Positions 32,789-45,290 of a DNA stretch of 64,000 nt are shown piece by piece (position 1 is the stretch's first letter; each line of letters opens with the position of its first letter). The stretch is from Chryseobacterium sp. JAH (GTDB lineage: Bacteria; Bacteroidota; Bacteroidia; Flavobacteriales; Weeksellaceae): NCBI RefSeq assembly GCF_001507335.1, contig NZ_LMAH01000006.1, positions 224,087 to 288,086 of the forward strand. Direction: 5' to 3'. The notes beneath the pieces are model-generated. The model ran no database searches and was not told where the DNA came from. It saw nothing but the letters and a program-made list of their open reading frames with translations. The translations under genes and the position numbers were made by a program.

Positions 32789-35700
32789 TTAATTTAAATC
32801 TTCGAATTCTTTTTTAGAACCTACGATTACATTCTGGTATTCTTTAAGACCTGTACCTGCAGGAATTCTGTGTCCTACAATTACATTTTCTTTAAGACCG
32901 TTTAAGCTATCTACTTTACCAGCTACTGCTGCTTCGTTAAGAACTTTAGTTGTCTCCTGGAATGACGCTGCAGACATGAAAGATTTAGTCTGTAGAGCTG
33001 CTCTTGTAATCCCTTGCAATACAGGTGTAGCTGTTGCAGGAAGTGCGTCTCTTACTTCTACCAATTTCAAGTCTTCACGCTTCAACTTAGAGTTTTCGTC
33101 TCTCAATTCTCTCGCAGTAATCATCTGACCTGGTTTAAATTCTTTAGAATCACCAGCTTCAGTAACTACTTTAAGACCAAACACTCTGTTGTTTTCTTCT
33201 AAGAAATCCATTTTGTGCTCTAAAGCTGCTTCAAGGAACTGAGTATCACCTCCGTCAACGATAGATACTTTCGTCATCATCTGTCTTACGATAATTTCGA
33301 AATGCTTATCATCAATTTTCACCCCTTGTAGACGGTAAACTTCCTGAATTTCATTTACTAAATATTCCTGAACCGCAGTTGGTCCTTTGATCTTCAAGAT
33401 ATCATCTGGAGTAACTGAACCGTCAGAAAGTGGCGAACCAGCTCTTACGAAGTCATTCTCCTGTACCAAGATCTGGTTTGATAATTTAACTAAATAAATT
33501 TTTCTCTCACCAGTTTTAGCTTCAACGATCAATTCTCGGTTACCTCTCTTAATTTTACCATAAGAAACTACCCCATCGATTTCTGTAACAACCGCCGGGT
33601 TTGAAGGGTTTCTTGCTTCAAATAATTCTGTAACTCTCGGAAGACCTCCAGTAATATCCCCTGACTTAGCAGATTTTCTTGGAATCTTGATTAAGACTTT
33701 ACCAGCCTTAATTTTTTCACCGTCGTTAACCATTAAGTGGGCTCCTACCGGTAAGTTGTAACCTTTCTGTTCAACACCTTTAGAATCTACTACCTTCAAT
33801 GTAGGTACAGCTTTCTTATTTCTAGATTCAGAGATTACTTTCTCCTCAAATCCTGTCTGTTCGTCAATCTCCAACTGGAATGAAATACCTTGGATAATAT
33901 CTTCGTACTCAACCTTACCGGCGTTTTCTGCAATAATTACCGCGTTGTATGGATCCCATTTTGCAATAAGATCACCTTTTTTCACTTTATCTCCAGATTT
34001 AACCAATAATTGAGAACCGTAAGGTACGTTAGCAATCATCAACGGAGTTCTAGATTCGTTATCAGCAACCAATCTAAATTCTGTCGTACGAGATACCACT
34101 ACTTCAGCAGTGTTTCCGTTTTCGTCTTCAGAAGTAATTGTTCTTACCTCATCCAATTCAACGATACCGTCTCTTCTCGCAGCGATTGATGGATTTTCTG
34201 ATACGTTGGTAGATACACCCCCTTGGTGGAAAGTTCTCAATGTTAACTGAGTTCCCGGTTCCCCAATAGACTGTGCCGCAATTACACCTACTGCTTCACC
34301 CATGTGGATTTTCTTACCAGTTGCCAGGTTTCTACCATAACATTTAGCACAAATTCCTTTTTTGGTTTCACAAGTAAGCGGTGAACGTACTTCTAAAGAT
34401 TCAAGCCCCATTTCCTCCACTCTTTTAGCCAAAGCCTCATCAATAATCTGATCAGCGATAGCAACCAATTCGTCGGTTTCAGGATCGTAAATATTATGAA
34501 GAGATACTCTACCTAAGATTCTTTCAGAAATTCTTTCAACGATCTCGTCATTTTTCTTCAGTGCAGTAACTTCTGTACCTCTTAGAGTTCCACAATCTGC
34601 TTCTGTTACGATAACATCCTGCGCAACGTCTACTAACCTTCTCGTTAAGTAACCTGCATCGGCAGTCTTAAGAGCGGTATCCGCAAGACCCTTACGGGCA
34701 CCGTGAGTAGAGATAAAGTATTCTAAGATCGAAAGGCCTTCCTTAAAGTTTGCAAGAATCGGGTTTTCGATAATTTCCGCACCGGTAGAACCAGCTTTCT
34801 GCGGTTTTGCCATCAAACCTCTCATCCCTGATAACTGACGGATCTGTTCCTTAGAACCCCTCGCACCAGAATCAAGCATCATATATACAGAATTGAATCC
34901 ACCTTGGTCAACTTTCATTCTGCTCATGATCATTTCAGTTAATCCAGCGTTGGTGTTTGTCCAAACGTCAATTACCTGATTATATCTTTCTGTATCTGTG
35001 ATTAGACCCATGTTATAGTTGGCTCTAATTTCGTCTACAGTTTCAATAGATGTAGCGATCATTTTCTTTTTCTCAACAGGTACAACAATGTCACCTAATG
35101 AGAACGACAGACCTCCTTTGAATGCATTTGCATATCCTAAGTCTTTCATTGCATCCAAGAACTTCACAGTGGTAGGGAAGTCTGTATCAGCAAGTACTTT
35201 ACCAATAACATTTCTTAATGATTTCTTGGTAAGAAGCTCATTAATATATCCTGATTGCTTAGGAACGATCTGGTTGAATAAGATTCTACCAACAGAAGTT
35301 TCAATCAATTTAGTTGTGATTACACCTTCTTCTTTTACCGGTAGTCTACATCTTACTTTAGCGTTCAATGAAACTCTACCTTCCGCATAAGCGATTTCCG
35401 CTTCTTCCGGAGAATAGAATGCAAGACCTTCTCCCAATACTTTTTTCTCATCTGTAGAGCTTAATTCTTTGGTCATGAAATATAGACCAAGAACCATGTC
35501 CTGAGATGGTACTGTAATTGGAGAACCATTTGCAGGGTTCAAGATATTCTGAGAACCTAACATCAATAACTGAGCTTCCAAAATTGCTTCTGGACCTAAC
35601 GGTAAGTGTACCGCCATCTGGTCACCATCAAAATCGGCGTTGAATGCTGTCGTTACCAATGGGTGTAATTGGATTGCCTTACCTTCGATCATCTTAGGCT

Positions 35701-37054
35701 GGAAAGCCTGAATACCCAGTCTGTGCAAAGTAGGTGCTCTGTTTAGTAAAACAGGGTGACCTTTCATTACACCTTCTAAGATATCATATACTACAGGTTC
35801 TTTTCTGTCGATAATTCTTTTAGCAGATTTTACTGTTTTTACAATTCCTCTTTCGATCAGTTTTCTGATGATAAACGGTTTGTAAAGCTCAGCTGCCATA
35901 TCTTTAGGAATACCACATTCGTGAAGCTGCAAGTTTGGACCTACAACAATTACCGAACGCGCAGAGTAATCTACCCTTTTCCCTAGTAAGTTCTGACGGA
36001 AACGACCTTGCTTACCTTTCAATGAATCTGAAAGTGATTTCAATGGTCTGTTTGATTCAGATTTTACTGCAGAAGATTTTCTTGTATTATCAAATAATGA
36101 ATCCACAGATTCCTGAAGCATACGCTTCTCGTTTCTCAAGATTACTTCAGGAGCTTTGATCTCCAATAATCTCTTCAAACGGTTGTTTCTGATAATTACT
36201 CTTCTGTAAAGGTCATTAAGGTCAGAAGTCGCGAAACGTCCTCCATCCAATGGAACCAATGGTCTCAATTCTGGTGGTATTACAGGAAGCACACGCATAA
36301 TCATCCACTCCGGTCTGTTGATCATTCTAGTGTTAGCACCTCTCAATGCTTCTACCACGTTCAATCTTTTTAGAGCTTCCGTTCTTCTTTGCTTAGAACC
36401 TTCGTTGTGAGCTTTGTGTCTCAAATCGAAAGACAAAGCATCAAGATCAATTCTCTTCAGCAATTCCTCAACCGCTTCAGCACCCATTTTGGCGATGAAT
36501 TTGTTCGGATCTGCGTCATCAAGATATTGATTCTCTACAGGAAGAGTTTCCATGATGTCAAGGTATTCTTCTTCTGTAAGGAATTCTTTATCATCAAAAT
36601 CAGAACCATCCAATTTCTTAGCGATACCCTGCTGAATAACAACATATCTCTCATAATAGATGATCATATCTAATTTCTTAGAAGGAATACCCAAAAGGTA
36701 ACCGATTTTGTTCGGTAAAGAACGGAAATACCAAATGTGCGCAATAGGAACAACCAAACCAATGTGTCCGATTCTTTCTCTACGTACTTTTTTCTCCGTA
36801 ACCTCTACACCACAACGGTCACAAACGATCCCTTTGTAACGAATTCTCTTGTATTTACCACAAGCACATTCGTAATCTTTGATAGGACCGAAGATTTTTT
36901 CACAGAACAAACCGTCTCTTTCAGGTTTGTGCGTTCTGTAGTTAATGGTTTCCGGTTTTAGAACCTCCCCTCTAGAGTCCTGTAAAATGGACTCAGGAGA
37001 AGCTAAACCGATGGTTATTTTATTAAATCTACTTGATTTATTTTTATTTGACAT
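32789..37054 (-). CDS. rpoC: RNA polymerase beta' subunit
   Basis: A 1421-residue subunit. The N-terminal zinc site is [20 protein letters not shown] with a preceding Cys. The active-site loop [14 protein letters not shown] binds the catalytic magnesium. A second zinc site lies in CGTLRG ... [13 protein letters not shown], and bridge/trigger-helix sequences ([20 protein letters not shown]) are present. It builds the catalytic core with RpoB. It follows rpoB after 84 bases. Length and order are standard for Bacteroidota; no insertion or break is seen. Confidence 0.98.
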   Translation of the reverse strand: MSNKNKSSRFNKITIGLASPESILQDSRGEVLKPETINYRTHKPERDGLFCEKIFGPIKDYECACGKYKRIRYKGIVCDRCGVEVTEKKVRRERIGHIGLVVPIAHIWYFRSLPNKIGYLLGIPSKKLDMIIYYERYVVIQQGIAKKLDGSDFDDKEFLTEEEYLDIMETLPVENQYLDDADPNKFIAKMGAEAVEELLKRIDLDALSFDLRHKAHNEGSKQRRTEALKRLNVVEALRGANTRMINRPEWMIMRVLPVIPPELRPLVPLDGGRFATSDLNDLYRRVIIRNNRLKRLLEIKAPEVILRNEKRMLQESVDSLFDNTRKSSAVKSESNRPLKSLSDSLKGKQGRFRQNLLGKRVDYSARSVIVVGPNLQLHECGIPKDMAAELYKPFIIRKLIERGIVKTVKSAKRIIDRKEPVVYDILEGVMKGHPVLLNRAPTLHRLGIQAFQPKMIEGKAIQLHPLVTTAFNADFDGDQMAVHLPLGPEAILEAQLLMLGSQNILNPANGSPITVPSQDMVLGLYFMTKELSSTDEKKVLGEGLAFYSPEEAEIAYAEGRVSLNAKVRCRLPVKEEGVITTKLIETSVGRILFNQIVPKQSGYINELLTKKSLRNVIGKVLADTDFPTTVKFLDAMKDLGYANAFKGGLSFSLGDIVVPVEKKKMIATSIETVDEIRANYNMGLITDTERYNQVIDVWTNTNAGLTEMIMSRMKVDQGGFNSVYMMLDSGARGSKEQIRQLSGMRGLMAKPQKAGSTGAEIIENPILANFKEGLSILEYFISTHGARKGLADTALKTADAGYLTRRLVDVAQDVIVTEADCGTLRGTEVTALKKNDEIVERISERILGRVSLHNIYDPETDELVAIADQIIDEALAKRVEEMGLESLEVRSPLTCETKKGICAKCYGRNLATGKKIHMGEAVGVIAAQSIGEPGTQLTLRTFHQGGVSTNVSENPSIAARRDGIVELDEVRTITSEDENGNTAEVVVSRTTEFRLVADNESRTPLMIANVPYGSQLLVKSGDKVKKGDLIAKWDPYNAVIIAENAGKVEYEDIIQGISFQLEIDEQTGFEEKVISESRNKKAVPTLKVVDSKGVEQKGYNLPVGAHLMVNDGEKIKAGKVLIKIPRKSAKSGDITGGLPRVTELFEARNPSNPAVVTEIDGVVSYGKIKRGNRELIVEAKTGERKIYLVKLSNQILVQENDFVRAGSPLSDGSVTPDDILKIKGPTAVQEYLVNEIQEVYRLQGVKIDDKHFEIIVRQMMTKVSIVDGGDTQFLEAALEHKMDFLEENNRVFGLKVVTEAGDSKEFKPGQMITARELRDENSKLKREDLKLVEVRDALPATATPVLQGITRAALQTKSFMSAASFQETTKVLNEAAVAGKVDSLNGLKENVIVGHRIPAGTGLKEYQNVIVGSKKEFEDLN

Positions 37055-37138
37055 TTGTTAGATTTTAAATTTTAGATTTTAGATTTTAGATTAATTTTTG
37101 AATGTTGCCATTCAACATTTATAATTTAAAATTTAAAA

Positions 37139-40100
37139 TTATTCCTCTAGTCTTACGTCTAATCCAAGACCTTGTAACTCGTGAAGTAATACGTTGAAAG
37201 ATTCCGGAATACCTGGTTCAGGCATTGCTTCTCCTTTCGCAATCGCTTCATAAGTTTTTGCTCTACCAATCACGTCATCCGACTTCACAGTCAAGATTTC
37301 TCTTAGGATGTTTGATGCTCCAAATGCTTCAAGAGCCCAAACCTCCATCTCTCCGAATCTCTGTCCACCAAACTGAGCTTTACCTCCTAATGGCTGCTGA
37401 GTAATCAATGAGTAAGGTCCGATAGAACGTGCGTGCATCTTGTCATCTACCATGTGCCCAAGTTTCAACATATAGATAATACCTACCGTTGCAGCCTGTG
37501 TAAATCTTTCTCCGGTACCACCATCATAAAGGTGAGTGTGACCGAATTTAGGAACTCCAGCTTTTTCAGTGTACTCTGTAATCTGATCAAGAGTTGCCCC
37601 ATCAAAGATTGGCGTAGCGAACGTCATACCCAATTTCTGACCAGCCCATCCAAGAACTGTTTCATAAATCTGTCCGATGTTCATACGAGAAGGTACCCCT
37701 AGTGGATTCAATACGATATCTACCGGTGTTCCGTCTTCCAAGAATGGCATATCTTCCTCACGAACGATTCTCGAAACGATCCCTTTGTTACCGTGACGAC
37801 CCGCCATTTTATCTCCAACGTTTAGCTTACGTTTTTTAGCGATATATACTTTAGCCAACTTCATGATCCCTGCAGGAAGCTCATCTCCGATAGAAATTGC
37901 GAATTTCTCACGGTTTTTAACTCCTTGAATATCATTGAATTTGATTTTATAGTTGTGAATCAATTGTTTGATCAATTCATTCTTATCGTTGTCAACAGTC
38001 CAATCAGCACCGCTAACGTTAACGTAATCTTCAACTGAAGTCAATAATTTATGAGTGAATTTCATTCCTTTACCGATAATTTCCTCATCTAAGTCATTGG
38101 TAACTCCCTGAGAAGTTTTACCGCTAACCAGTGTGTTTAATTTTTCGATTAAAGTATTTCTCAACTCGTCAAACTTAGCCTTGTAAGTGTTTTCAATCTC
38201 TTCAAGTTTAAGTTTTTCTTCAGTTCTTTTCTTTTTGTCTTTAATGTTTCTAGAGAACAATTTCTTGTTGATTACAACACCTCTTAATGAAGAATCTGCT
38301 TTCAATGAAGCATCTTTCACATCACCTGCTTTGTCACCAAAGATTGCTCTAAGAAGTTTCTCTTCAGGAGTCGGGTCAGATTCACCTTTTGGAGTAATCT
38401 TACCAATCATGATATCACCAGGCTTCACTTCAGCACCGATTCTGATCATTCCATTCTCATCAAGATCTTTTGTAGCTTCTTCAGATACGTTAGGAATATC
38501 TGCTGTAAGTTCTTCCATACCCAATTTGGTATCACGAACTTCTAGAGAATACTCATCCACGTGGATTGAAGTAAACCAGTCTTCACGTACAACTTTTTCG
38601 TTGATTACAATTGCATCCTCAAAGTTGTATCCTTTCCAAGGCATGAAGGCCACTACCAAGTTTCTACCAAGAGCCAATTCTCCGTTTTCGGTTGCATAAC
38701 CGTCGCAAAGAACCTGTCCTTTTTCTACCGTCTCACCTACTCTTACGTTTGGTCTTAGGGTAATAGTAGTACTCTGGTTAGTTTTTCTGAACTTAGTCAG
38801 TTTATATGTTTTTGTAGCAGATTCGAATGATACTAAATCTTCGTCATCGCTTCTTTCATATTTAATCGTAATCTGATCGGCATCTACATATTCTACAGTA
38901 CCTCTACCTTCAGCATTGATCAAGATTCTTGAATCTTTTGCAACTTGTTGTTCCAGACCTGTACCTACGATTGGAGCCTGTGGCTTCAACAAAGGAACTG
39001 CCTGACGCATCATGTTTGATCCCATCAACGCACGGTTCGCATCATCATGCTCCAAGAATGGAATTAATGAAGCTGAAATACCAGAAATCTGGTTAGGTGC
39101 AACGTCAATCAAATTAACTTGAGAAGGCTCAACTACAGGATAATCACCATCTAATCTGGCAATAATTCTGTCTGTTAAGAACGCTCCGTTATCATCTAAT
39201 TCAACGTTTGCCTGAGCAATTACTTTATCTTCTTCGTCTTCAGCATTTAGATAAATAGGATCAGCATGTAAATCTACAGTACCTGAGTCTACTTTTCTAT
39301 ATGGAGTTTCGATGAAACCTAAAGTATTGATTTTAGCATAGATACCTAAAGAAGAGATCAAACCAATGTTTGGTCCCTCAGGAGTTTCGATCGGACAGAT
39401 ACGGCCATAGTGAGTATGGTGAACGTCACGTACCTCGAAACCTGCTCTTTCTCTTGATAAACCACCAGGTCCTAGGGCAGAAAGTCTACGCTTGTGCGTG
39501 ATTTCTGATAGAGGGTTGGTTTGGTCCATGAACTGAGAAAGCTGGTTGGTACCAAAGAATGAGTTAATGACTGATGTTAAAGTTTTCGCATTAACAAGAT
39601 CAAGCGGAGTAAAGATTTCGTTATCTCTAACGTTCATTCTTTCCTTAATTGTTCTTGCAATTCTAGAAAGACCTACACCAAACTGTCCTGCTAATTGCTC
39701 ACCAACAGTTTTAATTCTTCTGTTTGATAAGTGGTCAATATCATCAACCTCAGCCTTAGAGTTTACCAATTCAATTAAGTGTCTTACAATCGCAATGATA
39801 TCTTCTTTCGTAAGAACCTCAGTAGTAGTTGGGATATTAAGACCTAACTTTTTGTTTAGTCTGTAACGTCCTACTTCACCAAGAGAATATCTTTGCTCAG
39901 AGAAGAATAATTTCTCGATAATTCCTCTTGCAGTTTCCTCATCGGGTGGATCTGCATTTCTTAACTGACGGTAAATATATTCTACCGCTTCTTTTTCAGA
40001 GTTGGTAGGGTCTTTTTGTAAAGTATTCTGGATGATAGAGAATTCGTTTGAATTTTCTTTGTGAATCAGGATAGACTTCACACCAGCATCCAAAATAAGA

Positions 40101-40960
40101 TCTAAATGTTCTTTTTCAAGAATTGTTTCTCTGTCTAGGATGATTTCGTTTCTTTCGATAGAAACAACCTCTCCAGTGTCTTCGTCTACGAAATCTTCGA
40201 ACCAAGTGTTCAATACTCTCGCAGCCAAAGTTCTACCTTCTACTTTTTTAAGTGCAGCTTTAGAAACTTTCACTTCTTCTGCAAGGTCAAAGATCTGAAG
40301 AATGTCTTTATCAGATTCGAAACCGATCGCTCTTAATAATGTAGTTAAAGGTAATTTTTTCTTACGGTCGATATACGCGTACATTACGCTGTTGATATCG
40401 GTTGTAAATTCCATCCAAGATCCTTTAAAAGGAATAATTCTTGAATAGTACAATTTTGTTCCGTTAGCGTGGTAAGTCTGCCCGAAGAATACACCCGGAG
40501 ATCTGTGTAACTGAGTTACGATAACACGCTCTGCTCCATTAATAATAAATGAACCAGACGGAGTCATATAAGGAACCGGACCTAAATAAACATCCTGTAC
40601 AACGGTCTGAAAATCTTCATGTTCAGGGTCAGTACAATACAATTTTAGTCTGGCTTTTAGAGGAACTGAATACGTTAAACCTCTTTCCACACATTCGTCA
40701 ATCGAATAACGTGGAGAATCTACCAAATAATCTAAAAATTCCAAAACGAATTGGTTTCTAGAATCGGTAATTGGAAAGTTTTCCTGGAAGGTCTTGTGCA
40801 AACCTTCTTTCCTTCTGTCTTCCGGAAGTGTATCCAGCTGGAAAAAATCTTTAAATGACTCTAATTGGATATCTAAGAAATCCGGAGTAATGATTTTTCC
40901 TTTCGCTGTAGAGAAATTAATTCTCTCATTTCCTTTAGTAACTGCTGTTGTTTTACTCAT
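37139..40960 (-). CDS. rpoB: RNA polymerase beta subunit
   Basis: A 1273-residue subunit. The rifampin pocket at about 39460-39560 reads [15 protein letters not shown] then [14 protein letters not shown]. The residues equivalent to E. coli Q513, D516, H526, R529, S531 and L533 are all of the sensitive type; N518 is replaced by Thr, as is plausible natural variation. The end [16 protein letters not shown] is complete. It has its own promoter in the 673-bp gap behind rplL. The arr gene at 8.5 kb would supply resistance independent of target change. Confidence 0.98.
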   Translation of the reverse strand: MSKTTAVTKGNERINFSTAKGKIITPDFLDIQLESFKDFFQLDTLPEDRRKEGLHKTFQENFPITDSRNQFVLEFLDYLVDSPRYSIDECVERGLTYSVPLKARLKLYCTDPEHEDFQTVVQDVYLGPVPYMTPSGSFIINGAERVIVTQLHRSPGVFFGQTYHANGTKLYYSRIIPFKGSWMEFTTDINSVMYAYIDRKKKLPLTTLLRAIGFESDKDILQIFDLAEEVKVSKAALKKVEGRTLAARVLNTWFEDFVDEDTGEVVSIERNEIILDRETILEKEHLDLILDAGVKSILIHKENSNEFSIIQNTLQKDPTNSEKEAVEYIYRQLRNADPPDEETARGIIEKLFFSEQRYSLGEVGRYRLNKKLGLNIPTTTEVLTKEDIIAIVRHLIELVNSKAEVDDIDHLSNRRIKTVGEQLAGQFGVGLSRIARTIKERMNVRDNEIFTPLDLVNAKTLTSVINSFFGTNQLSQFMDQTNPLSEITHKRRLSALGPGGLSRERAGFEVRDVHHTHYGRICPIETPEGPNIGLISSLGIYAKINTLGFIETPYRKVDSGTVDLHADPIYLNAEDEEDKVIAQANVELDDNGAFLTDRIIARLDGDYPVVEPSQVNLIDVAPNQISGISASLIPFLEHDDANRALMGSNMMRQAVPLLKPQAPIVGTGLEQQVAKDSRILINAEGRGTVEYVDADQITIKYERSDDEDLVSFESATKTYKLTKFRKTNQSTTITLRPNVRVGETVEKGQVLCDGYATENGELALGRNLVVAFMPWKGYNFEDAIVINEKVVREDWFTSIHVDEYSLEVRDTKLGMEELTADIPNVSEEATKDLDENGMIRIGAEVKPGDIMIGKITPKGESDPTPEEKLLRAIFGDKAGDVKDASLKADSSLRGVVINKKLFSRNIKDKKKRTEEKLKLEEIENTYKAKFDELRNTLIEKLNTLVSGKTSQGVTNDLDEEIIGKGMKFTHKLLTSVEDYVNVSGADWTVDNDKNELIKQLIHNYKIKFNDIQGVKNREKFAISIGDELPAGIMKLAKVYIAKKRKLNVGDKMAGRHGNKGIVSRIVREEDMPFLEDGTPVDIVLNPLGVPSRMNIGQIYETVLGWAGQKLGMTFATPIFDGATLDQITEYTEKAGVPKFGHTHLYDGGTGERFTQAATVGIIYMLKLGHMVDDKMHARSIGPYSLITQQPLGGKAQFGGQRFGEMEVWALEAFGASNILREILTVKSDDVIGRAKTYEAIAKGEAMPEPGIPESFNVLLHELQGLGLDVRLEE

Positions 40961-41580
40961 AAAACTTTTAAGAAAGGGTTAAAAAATATTTTGATTTATA
41001 CAAAAAATATCAGAAAAAGACTAAAAGATTAAACAGGCAAGATAAAAGACATTTGATGTTTGGCGCTATCAGAAGTGGTCTTTGTTCTTAATTGTTTATT
41101 CTACACTCTAATTCTAACTGCAACGCTGGTATATCTTTTCACAGCGTAATGCAAAATATTTTTAAATTTTTACTTCAGACGAAAAAACGCAAAATTCCAT
41201 AAACACGAAATCCCTTTCAAATTAAGTGAAAGAGTTGATTAATAATGTTTTACAGTAATATGTATAATTTTAGCGCCAAAAGTGACTGCAAATATACAAC
41301 AAAATTTTATCCTGACAAAAAACAACCACTTCGTTTTGAAGAGGTTATCCGATTAATACCATCTAATTATTAACAGCTAAGTCGTCTAAAAGGACTACAC
41401 CGCTCCTTTTATCAAGAGCACTTACAAGTTATGAAGTAGAAATATAGAAATTCAATAATGATAAGAATAAGGTATTAATTTTCTTGTTTGACTTTTCATG
41501 CATAAAACCAATCAATCTTACTACCATATATAATCTAATCCTCTTTTTTCAGCTACTGCCTTATAAAAATACTCAAACCA
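40961..41580 (-). promoter_or_regulatory. Long rpoBC leader with its own promoter
   Basis: This gene-free stretch of about 620 bases precedes rpoB. CAA at 41316-41318 and CAAATATA at 41289-41296 give, on the minus strand, TTG-19-TATATTTG, a very good Bacteroidota promoter. Transcription would start near 41280, leaving an untranslated leader of about 320 bases, long enough for regulatory structure. I see no clear protein-binding or riboswitch motif in it. Confidence 0.65.
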
Positions 41581-41612
41581 AAAAAAAGCCTGAGCAAATT
41601 GCTCAGGCTTCC
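41581..41612 (-). terminator. Terminator between rplL and rpoB
   Basis: AAGCCTGAGC and GCTCAGGCTT form a perfect stem; on the minus strand it is followed by a run of about nine T (read as A at 41579-41587). It lies 24 bases after the rplL stop and would end the rplKAJL transcript before rpoB. Confidence 0.88.
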
Positions 41613-41633
41613 TATTTTTAAGAGTGAAATGAA

Positions 41634-42002
41634 TTATTTCAATTCTACTTCAGCACCAGCTTCTTCTAATTGCTTCTTAAGAGCTTCAGCTTCGTCTTTA
41701 GAGATACCAGTTTTGATTGCAGCAGGAGCTCCATCTACGATATCTTTAGCTTCTTTAAGACCAGCACCAGTTAAATCTTTTACCAATTTAACGATTGCTA
41801 ATTTAGAAGCACCTGCAGACTTAAGAATTACATCGAATTCTGTTTTCTCTTCAGCAGCTTCACCTGCACCTGGACCAGCCATAACAACTGCAGCAGCAGC
41901 TGGCTCGATTCCGTACTCATCCTTAAGGATAGTAGCTAATTCATTTACGTCTTTTACTGTTAAGTTTACTAGCGTTTCAGCTAAATTTTTTAAATCTGAC
42001 AT
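41634..42002 (-). CDS. rplL: 50S ribosomal protein L7/L12
   Basis: A 122-residue protein with the N-terminal dimerisation part ([20 protein letters not shown]), the alanine/glycine hinge ([19 protein letters not shown]) and the factor-binding C-terminal domain ([40 protein letters not shown]). It forms the stalk that recruits elongation factors. Standard length. It lies 46 bases after rplJ, and a terminator follows. Confidence 0.98.
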   Translation of the reverse strand: MSDLKNLAETLVNLTVKDVNELATILKDEYGIEPAAAAVVMAGPGAGEAAEEKTEFDVILKSAGASKLAIVKLVKDLTGAGLKEAKDIVDGAPAAIKTGISKDEAEALKKQLEEAGAEVELK

Positions 42003-42048
42003 TGTTGTAATGTTTTTGTTGATTATTTATTTAATTTTTTGAGAGTAA

Positions 42049-42642
42049 TTATTCAGCAGCTGGCGTTTCGTCAGTGCTTTCTGCAGCAGGAGCTTCTGGA
42101 GCTGCCTCAGCAGGAGTTTCTTCTACTGCAGGAGCTGCTTCTTCAGCTGTAGCTTCTGTAGTTTCAGATTTGTTTTGAAGAGCAGAAACAACTCTTTGAA
42201 TTGGAGACTGAAGTAATCCGATGATTTCACCGATCATTTCTTCTCTAGACTTAATGCTTACTAATGCATCAAGGTTGTTGTCACCAACATAGAAAGTTTC
42301 TTGCACGAAAGCTGATTTTAAAGCCGGCTTCTCTTCTTTTTTTCTAAAGTCTTTGATTAATTTTGCTGGAGCGTTAGCTGTATCAGCAATCATTAATGCA
42401 GAGTTTCCTTTGAAAGTTTCGAACATTTCAGAGTAATCTACTCCTTCAATCTGTTCCATTGCTTTTTGCAAAAGTGTATTTTTTACAACTTTTACTTTGA
42501 TATTTTGTTTGAAAGCCTGTCTTCTGAAATCAGAAGATTTAGCAGCATTCAAACCGTCTAGATCTGCTACATAAACTACTTTAGCATCCTGAAGCAAGTC
42601 TTTGATCTCTTGTATCGCTACAACTTTTTGGTCTTTTGTCAT
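42049..42642 (-). CDS. rplJ: 50S ribosomal protein L10 with acidic Ala/Pro tail
   Basis: A 197-residue L10: core VVYVADLDGLNAAKSSDFRR, TLLQKAMEQI and FKGNSALMI, the stalk helix that carries L7/L12 dimers, and then an extra C-terminal tail of about 35 residues made almost only of Ala, Glu, Pro and Thr. The tail makes it longer than the E. coli protein (165). Such low-complexity tails are frequent in Bacteroidota ribosomal proteins. Between rplA and rplL as usual. Confidence 0.97.
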   Translation of the reverse strand: MTKDQKVVAIQEIKDLLQDAKVVYVADLDGLNAAKSSDFRRQAFKQNIKVKVVKNTLLQKAMEQIEGVDYSEMFETFKGNSALMIADTANAPAKLIKDFRKKEEKPALKSAFVQETFYVGDNNLDALVSIKSREEMIGEIIGLLQSPIQRVVSALQNKSETTEATAEEAAPAVEETPAEAAPEAPAAESTDETPAAE

Positions 42643-42659
42643 TGTCTTAAGGATTATAA

Positions 42660-43352
42660 TTAGTTAACAGATTTACTATCAATTGCGATACCTGGGCTCA
42701 TTGTAGAAGACAAATAAATGCTCTTCACATAAGTACCTTTAGCAGCAGTTGGTTTCATTTTGATTAAAGTAGAGATTAATTCCTGAGCATTCTCCTTGAT
42801 TTTAGCAGCATCGAAAGATACTTTACCAATACCAGCGTGGATAATACCGTATTTATCTACTTTGAAGTCAATTTTACCAGCTTTAACTTCAGTTACTGCT
42901 TTACCAATTTCCATAGTTACAGTACCTGATTTAGGGTTAGGCATCAAACCTCTTGGTCCTAATACTCTACCCAATGGTCCTAATTTACCCATAACAGCTG
43001 GCATAGTAACGATAACGTCAACATCTGTCCAACCATCTTTTATTTTTTGTAAATATTCATCAAGACCTACATAGTCTGCACCAGCTGCTTTCGCTTCAGC
43101 TTCTTTGTCTGGAGTTACTAAAGCCAAAACTTTAACGTCTTTACCAGTACCGTGAGGAAGAGATACTACACCTCTTACCATTTGGTTAGCTTTTCTAGGA
43201 TCAACACCTAATCTTACCGCGATATCAACAGAAGCATCAAACTTTGCAGTGTTTACTTCTTTTACAAGAGCAGCACCTTCTTCAAGGTTATAAATTCTTC
43301 CTTTCTCTACTTTGCTTAAAGCTTCCTTTTGCTTTTTAGTTAATTTTGCCAT
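42660..43352 (-). CDS. rplA: 50S ribosomal protein L1
   Basis: A 230-residue L1 with the family signature [14 protein letters not shown] and [16 protein letters not shown]. It binds 23S rRNA at the stalk and elsewhere represses its own operon by binding mRNA. Length is normal. It follows rplK by 11 bases and precedes rplJ by 17 bases, in one transcript. Confidence 0.98.
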   Translation of the reverse strand: MAKLTKKQKEALSKVEKGRIYNLEEGAALVKEVNTAKFDASVDIAVRLGVDPRKANQMVRGVVSLPHGTGKDVKVLALVTPDKEAEAKAAGADYVGLDEYLQKIKDGWTDVDVIVTMPAVMGKLGPLGRVLGPRGLMPNPKSGTVTMEIGKAVTEVKAGKIDFKVDKYGIIHAGIGKVSFDAAKIKENAQELISTLIKMKPTAAKGTYVKSIYLSSTMSPGIAIDSKSVN

Positions 43353-43363
43353 TTCTCTTAGTT

Positions 43364-43807
43364 TTAAGCGTTAGTTGGTTTAGTTCCTGTTACTCTTAAT
43401 CCCATAGATCTAGCAGTACCTGCAACCATAGAAAGAGCAGAGTCCAAAGTAAAACAGTTAAGATCTGTCATCTTATCTTCAGCGATCTTTTGAACTTGCG
43501 CCCAAGATACAGCACCTACTTTGTTTCTGTTTGGTTCACCGGATCCTCCTTTGATTTTAGCTGCATCCATTAACTGAATTGCTGCAGGTGGAGTTTTAAT
43601 AACGAATTCAAAAGATTTGTCTTCGTACACTGTAATTACTACAGGTAAAACTTGACCTGGCTTATCCTGAGTTCTTCCGTTAAATTGTTTACAAAACTCC
43701 ATAATGTTCACACCTGCAGAACCTAATGCCGGACCTACTGGTGGAGATGGGTTTGCTGCTCCTCCTTTTACTTGGAGCTTAACCATTTTAAAGACTTTTT
43801 TAGCCAT
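43364..43807 (-). CDS. rplK: 50S ribosomal protein L11
   Basis: A 147-residue L11: [20 protein letters not shown] at the N-terminus, then IMEFCKQFN and the rRNA-binding C-terminal domain ([32 protein letters not shown]). It forms the base of the stalk where GTPase factors act. It starts the rplKAJL transcript here, with a promoter of its own upstream, because nusG is not directly next to it. Confidence 0.98.
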   Translation of the reverse strand: MAKKVFKMVKLQVKGGAANPSPPVGPALGSAGVNIMEFCKQFNGRTQDKPGQVLPVVITVYEDKSFEFVIKTPPAAIQLMDAAKIKGGSGEPNRNKVGAVSWAQVQKIAEDKMTDLNCFTLDSALSMVAGTARSMGLRVTGTKPTNA

Positions 43808-43905
43808 TGTTTGTTTTTTAAAAATTGAATAATTAATGAGTTTGGAAGCATTTATTATTCAGCAGGTTACCGCACTCACATAAAGTAAACCTACTTTTCG
43901 GACTG

Positions 43906-43935
43906 CAAAATTATGAAATATATTTTAATTAGCAA
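43906..43935 (-). promoter_or_regulatory. Promoter of the rplKAJL operon
   Basis: On the minus strand TTG (43933-43935) and TAATTTTG (43906-43913) are separated by 19 bases, matching the Bacteroidota housekeeping promoter. It would start transcription about 90 bases before the rplK ATG. Confidence 0.75.
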
Positions 43936-44024
43936 ACACTTAACTCATTAAATTTCAGAATTAAATCGTAAAATTTAATATCAGTCTGTAAAATAATTGA
44001 TTAATTTTAAAAAAACAATTTAGT

Positions 44025-44525
44025 ATGAAACATGTAAAATCTACTTTGATATTACTTTCCTGTGTAACACTTTCTTCATGCTGGCCGTGGAATGGAGGTG
44101 ATGACCCACCATTTGAACCTCAAACCGCATATCAACCGGTCATTGTCACCCGTTCAGAACTAAACAATATCAGCCTTCAGGTTCCGAAAACAACAGTGAA
44201 GAATGAAAAAATTTATGTAAAAGATCAATTCATCTTCGTTAACGACAGACGAGACGGCTTTCATATCATCAACAATTCTGATCCTTCCAACCCCCAAAAA
44301 GTAAAATATCTGAAAGCACTGGGCTCCAGCGACGTCGCCATAAGAAATGACATCTTTTATATTAATCAGGCCAGAGATCTAGTTGCTTTAAAAATTAATA
44401 CCGCAACCAATGAAGTACAGGTTTTAAAAAGGATAGAAAATGTTTTCCCGGCACTGAAATCACCCGACGGATTTGAAGCTCCTGCAGAAAATGACAAAAT
44501 AGTAATCGACTGGAAACAAAAATAA
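44025..44525 (+). CDS. Lipoprotein, LVIVD-like beta-propeller fragment protein
   Basis: A 166-residue protein with a lipoprotein signal (STLILLSCVTLSSCWP). The mature part contains KDQFIFVNDRRDGFHIINNS, then DPSNPQKVKYLKALGSSDVAI and YINQARDLVALKI, which are blades of the LVIVD type found in secreted bacterial propellers. It has too few blades to close a propeller alone. Its stop lies 4 bases before the next gene, a longer relative, so the two products may act together. It is oriented opposite to, and inserted between, rplK and nusG. Confidence 0.75.
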   Translation: MKHVKSTLILLSCVTLSSCWPWNGGDDPPFEPQTAYQPVIVTRSELNNISLQVPKTTVKNEKIYVKDQFIFVNDRRDGFHIINNSDPSNPQKVKYLKALGSSDVAIRNDIFYINQARDLVALKINTATNEVQVLKRIENVFPALKSPDGFEAPAENDKIVIDWKQK

Positions 44526-44529
44526 AACC

Positions 44530-45273
44530 ATGAAAAAATATATTACTCTTTTATGTTTCGCTATTCTAGTCAGTTGCAGTGACAGCAGCGATGCAACTGA
44601 ATCTCTGTCTACGGACGGAAAAGAAGGCTCTACCGCAACATTTATTCTGAAAAACAATTATATGTATGTGGTTGATCAAGCAAACTTGAATGTATTCAGC
44701 CTAATAGATCCTGCGAATCCTGTGAAAGTTAAGACTGTAGATGTAGGTTTTAATATTGAAACATTATTTTCAATGGACAATTACTTGTTTATCGGTTCCC
44801 GAAACGGAATGTTTATATATAACATTTCACAAAACCCAGAAACACCCGCGTTTGTTTCAAAGGCATTACATTTTACTGCCTGCGATCCTGTCGTTGCAAA
44901 TTCTACTCATGCTTATGTTACATTACATTCTAACACAACCTGCAATGCAGCAGACAACAATAAGCTTTTAATCTATAATATTGCAAACATTCAAAATCCA
45001 TTACTGGTATCTGAACGAAACCTTTTAGAACCAAAAGGGCTCGCTCTGAGTGGAAATTATCTGTTTATTTGTGATCGAGATGATATTGTAATTTTCAATA
45101 TTTCGAATCCCCAGAATGTAACGGTAGCTAAAACGATTGCCAATATTCCCGCAAGAGATCTGATTATTGACGGGAATCATTTGTTTGCTTTTACCACTAC
45201 TACTGTACATCAGTTTAATATTGATCCCTCTAATATTCAGAATATCACTCCGGTCAGTACGCTTCCCCTTTAA
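44530..45273 (+). CDS. Lipoprotein with LVIVD-type propeller repeats
   Basis: A 247-residue protein with lipoprotein signal (KKYITLLCFAILVSCSDS). Repeats of the form YMYVVDQANLNVFSLIDP, then YLFIGSRNGMFIYNIS, KLLIYNIANIQNPLLVSE and YLFICDRDDIVIFNISNP are LVIVD blades. Probably a surface-exposed propeller of unknown partner. It forms a two-gene unit with the preceding lipoprotein and ends at a bidirectional terminator shared with nusG. Confidence 0.8.
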   Translation: MKKYITLLCFAILVSCSDSSDATESLSTDGKEGSTATFILKNNYMYVVDQANLNVFSLIDPANPVKVKTVDVGFNIETLFSMDNYLFIGSRNGMFIYNISQNPETPAFVSKALHFTACDPVVANSTHAYVTLHSNTTCNAADNNKLLIYNIANIQNPLLVSERNLLEPKGLALSGNYLFICDRDDIVIFNISNPQNVTVAKTIANIPARDLIIDGNHLFAFTTTTVHQFNIDPSNIQNITPVSTLPL

Positions 45274-45290
45274 ATTTAAATATTACACAA

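Noticed and set aside
41599..42042. 147-codon frame on + antisense to rplL
   Set aside because: It lies entirely over the highly conserved rplL gene and has the Ala/Ser-rich look of a reversed ribosomal protein gene.
42049..42166. Acidic tail of L10 as a frameshift artefact
   Set aside because: The tail keeps a regular Ala/Glu/Pro composition up to a clean stop, and such tails are common in Bacteroidota L10.
44025..45273. The two LVIVD lipoprotein genes as one gene broken by a frameshift
   Set aside because: Each has its own complete lipoprotein signal and start 4 bases after the previous stop, so they are two adjacent genes.
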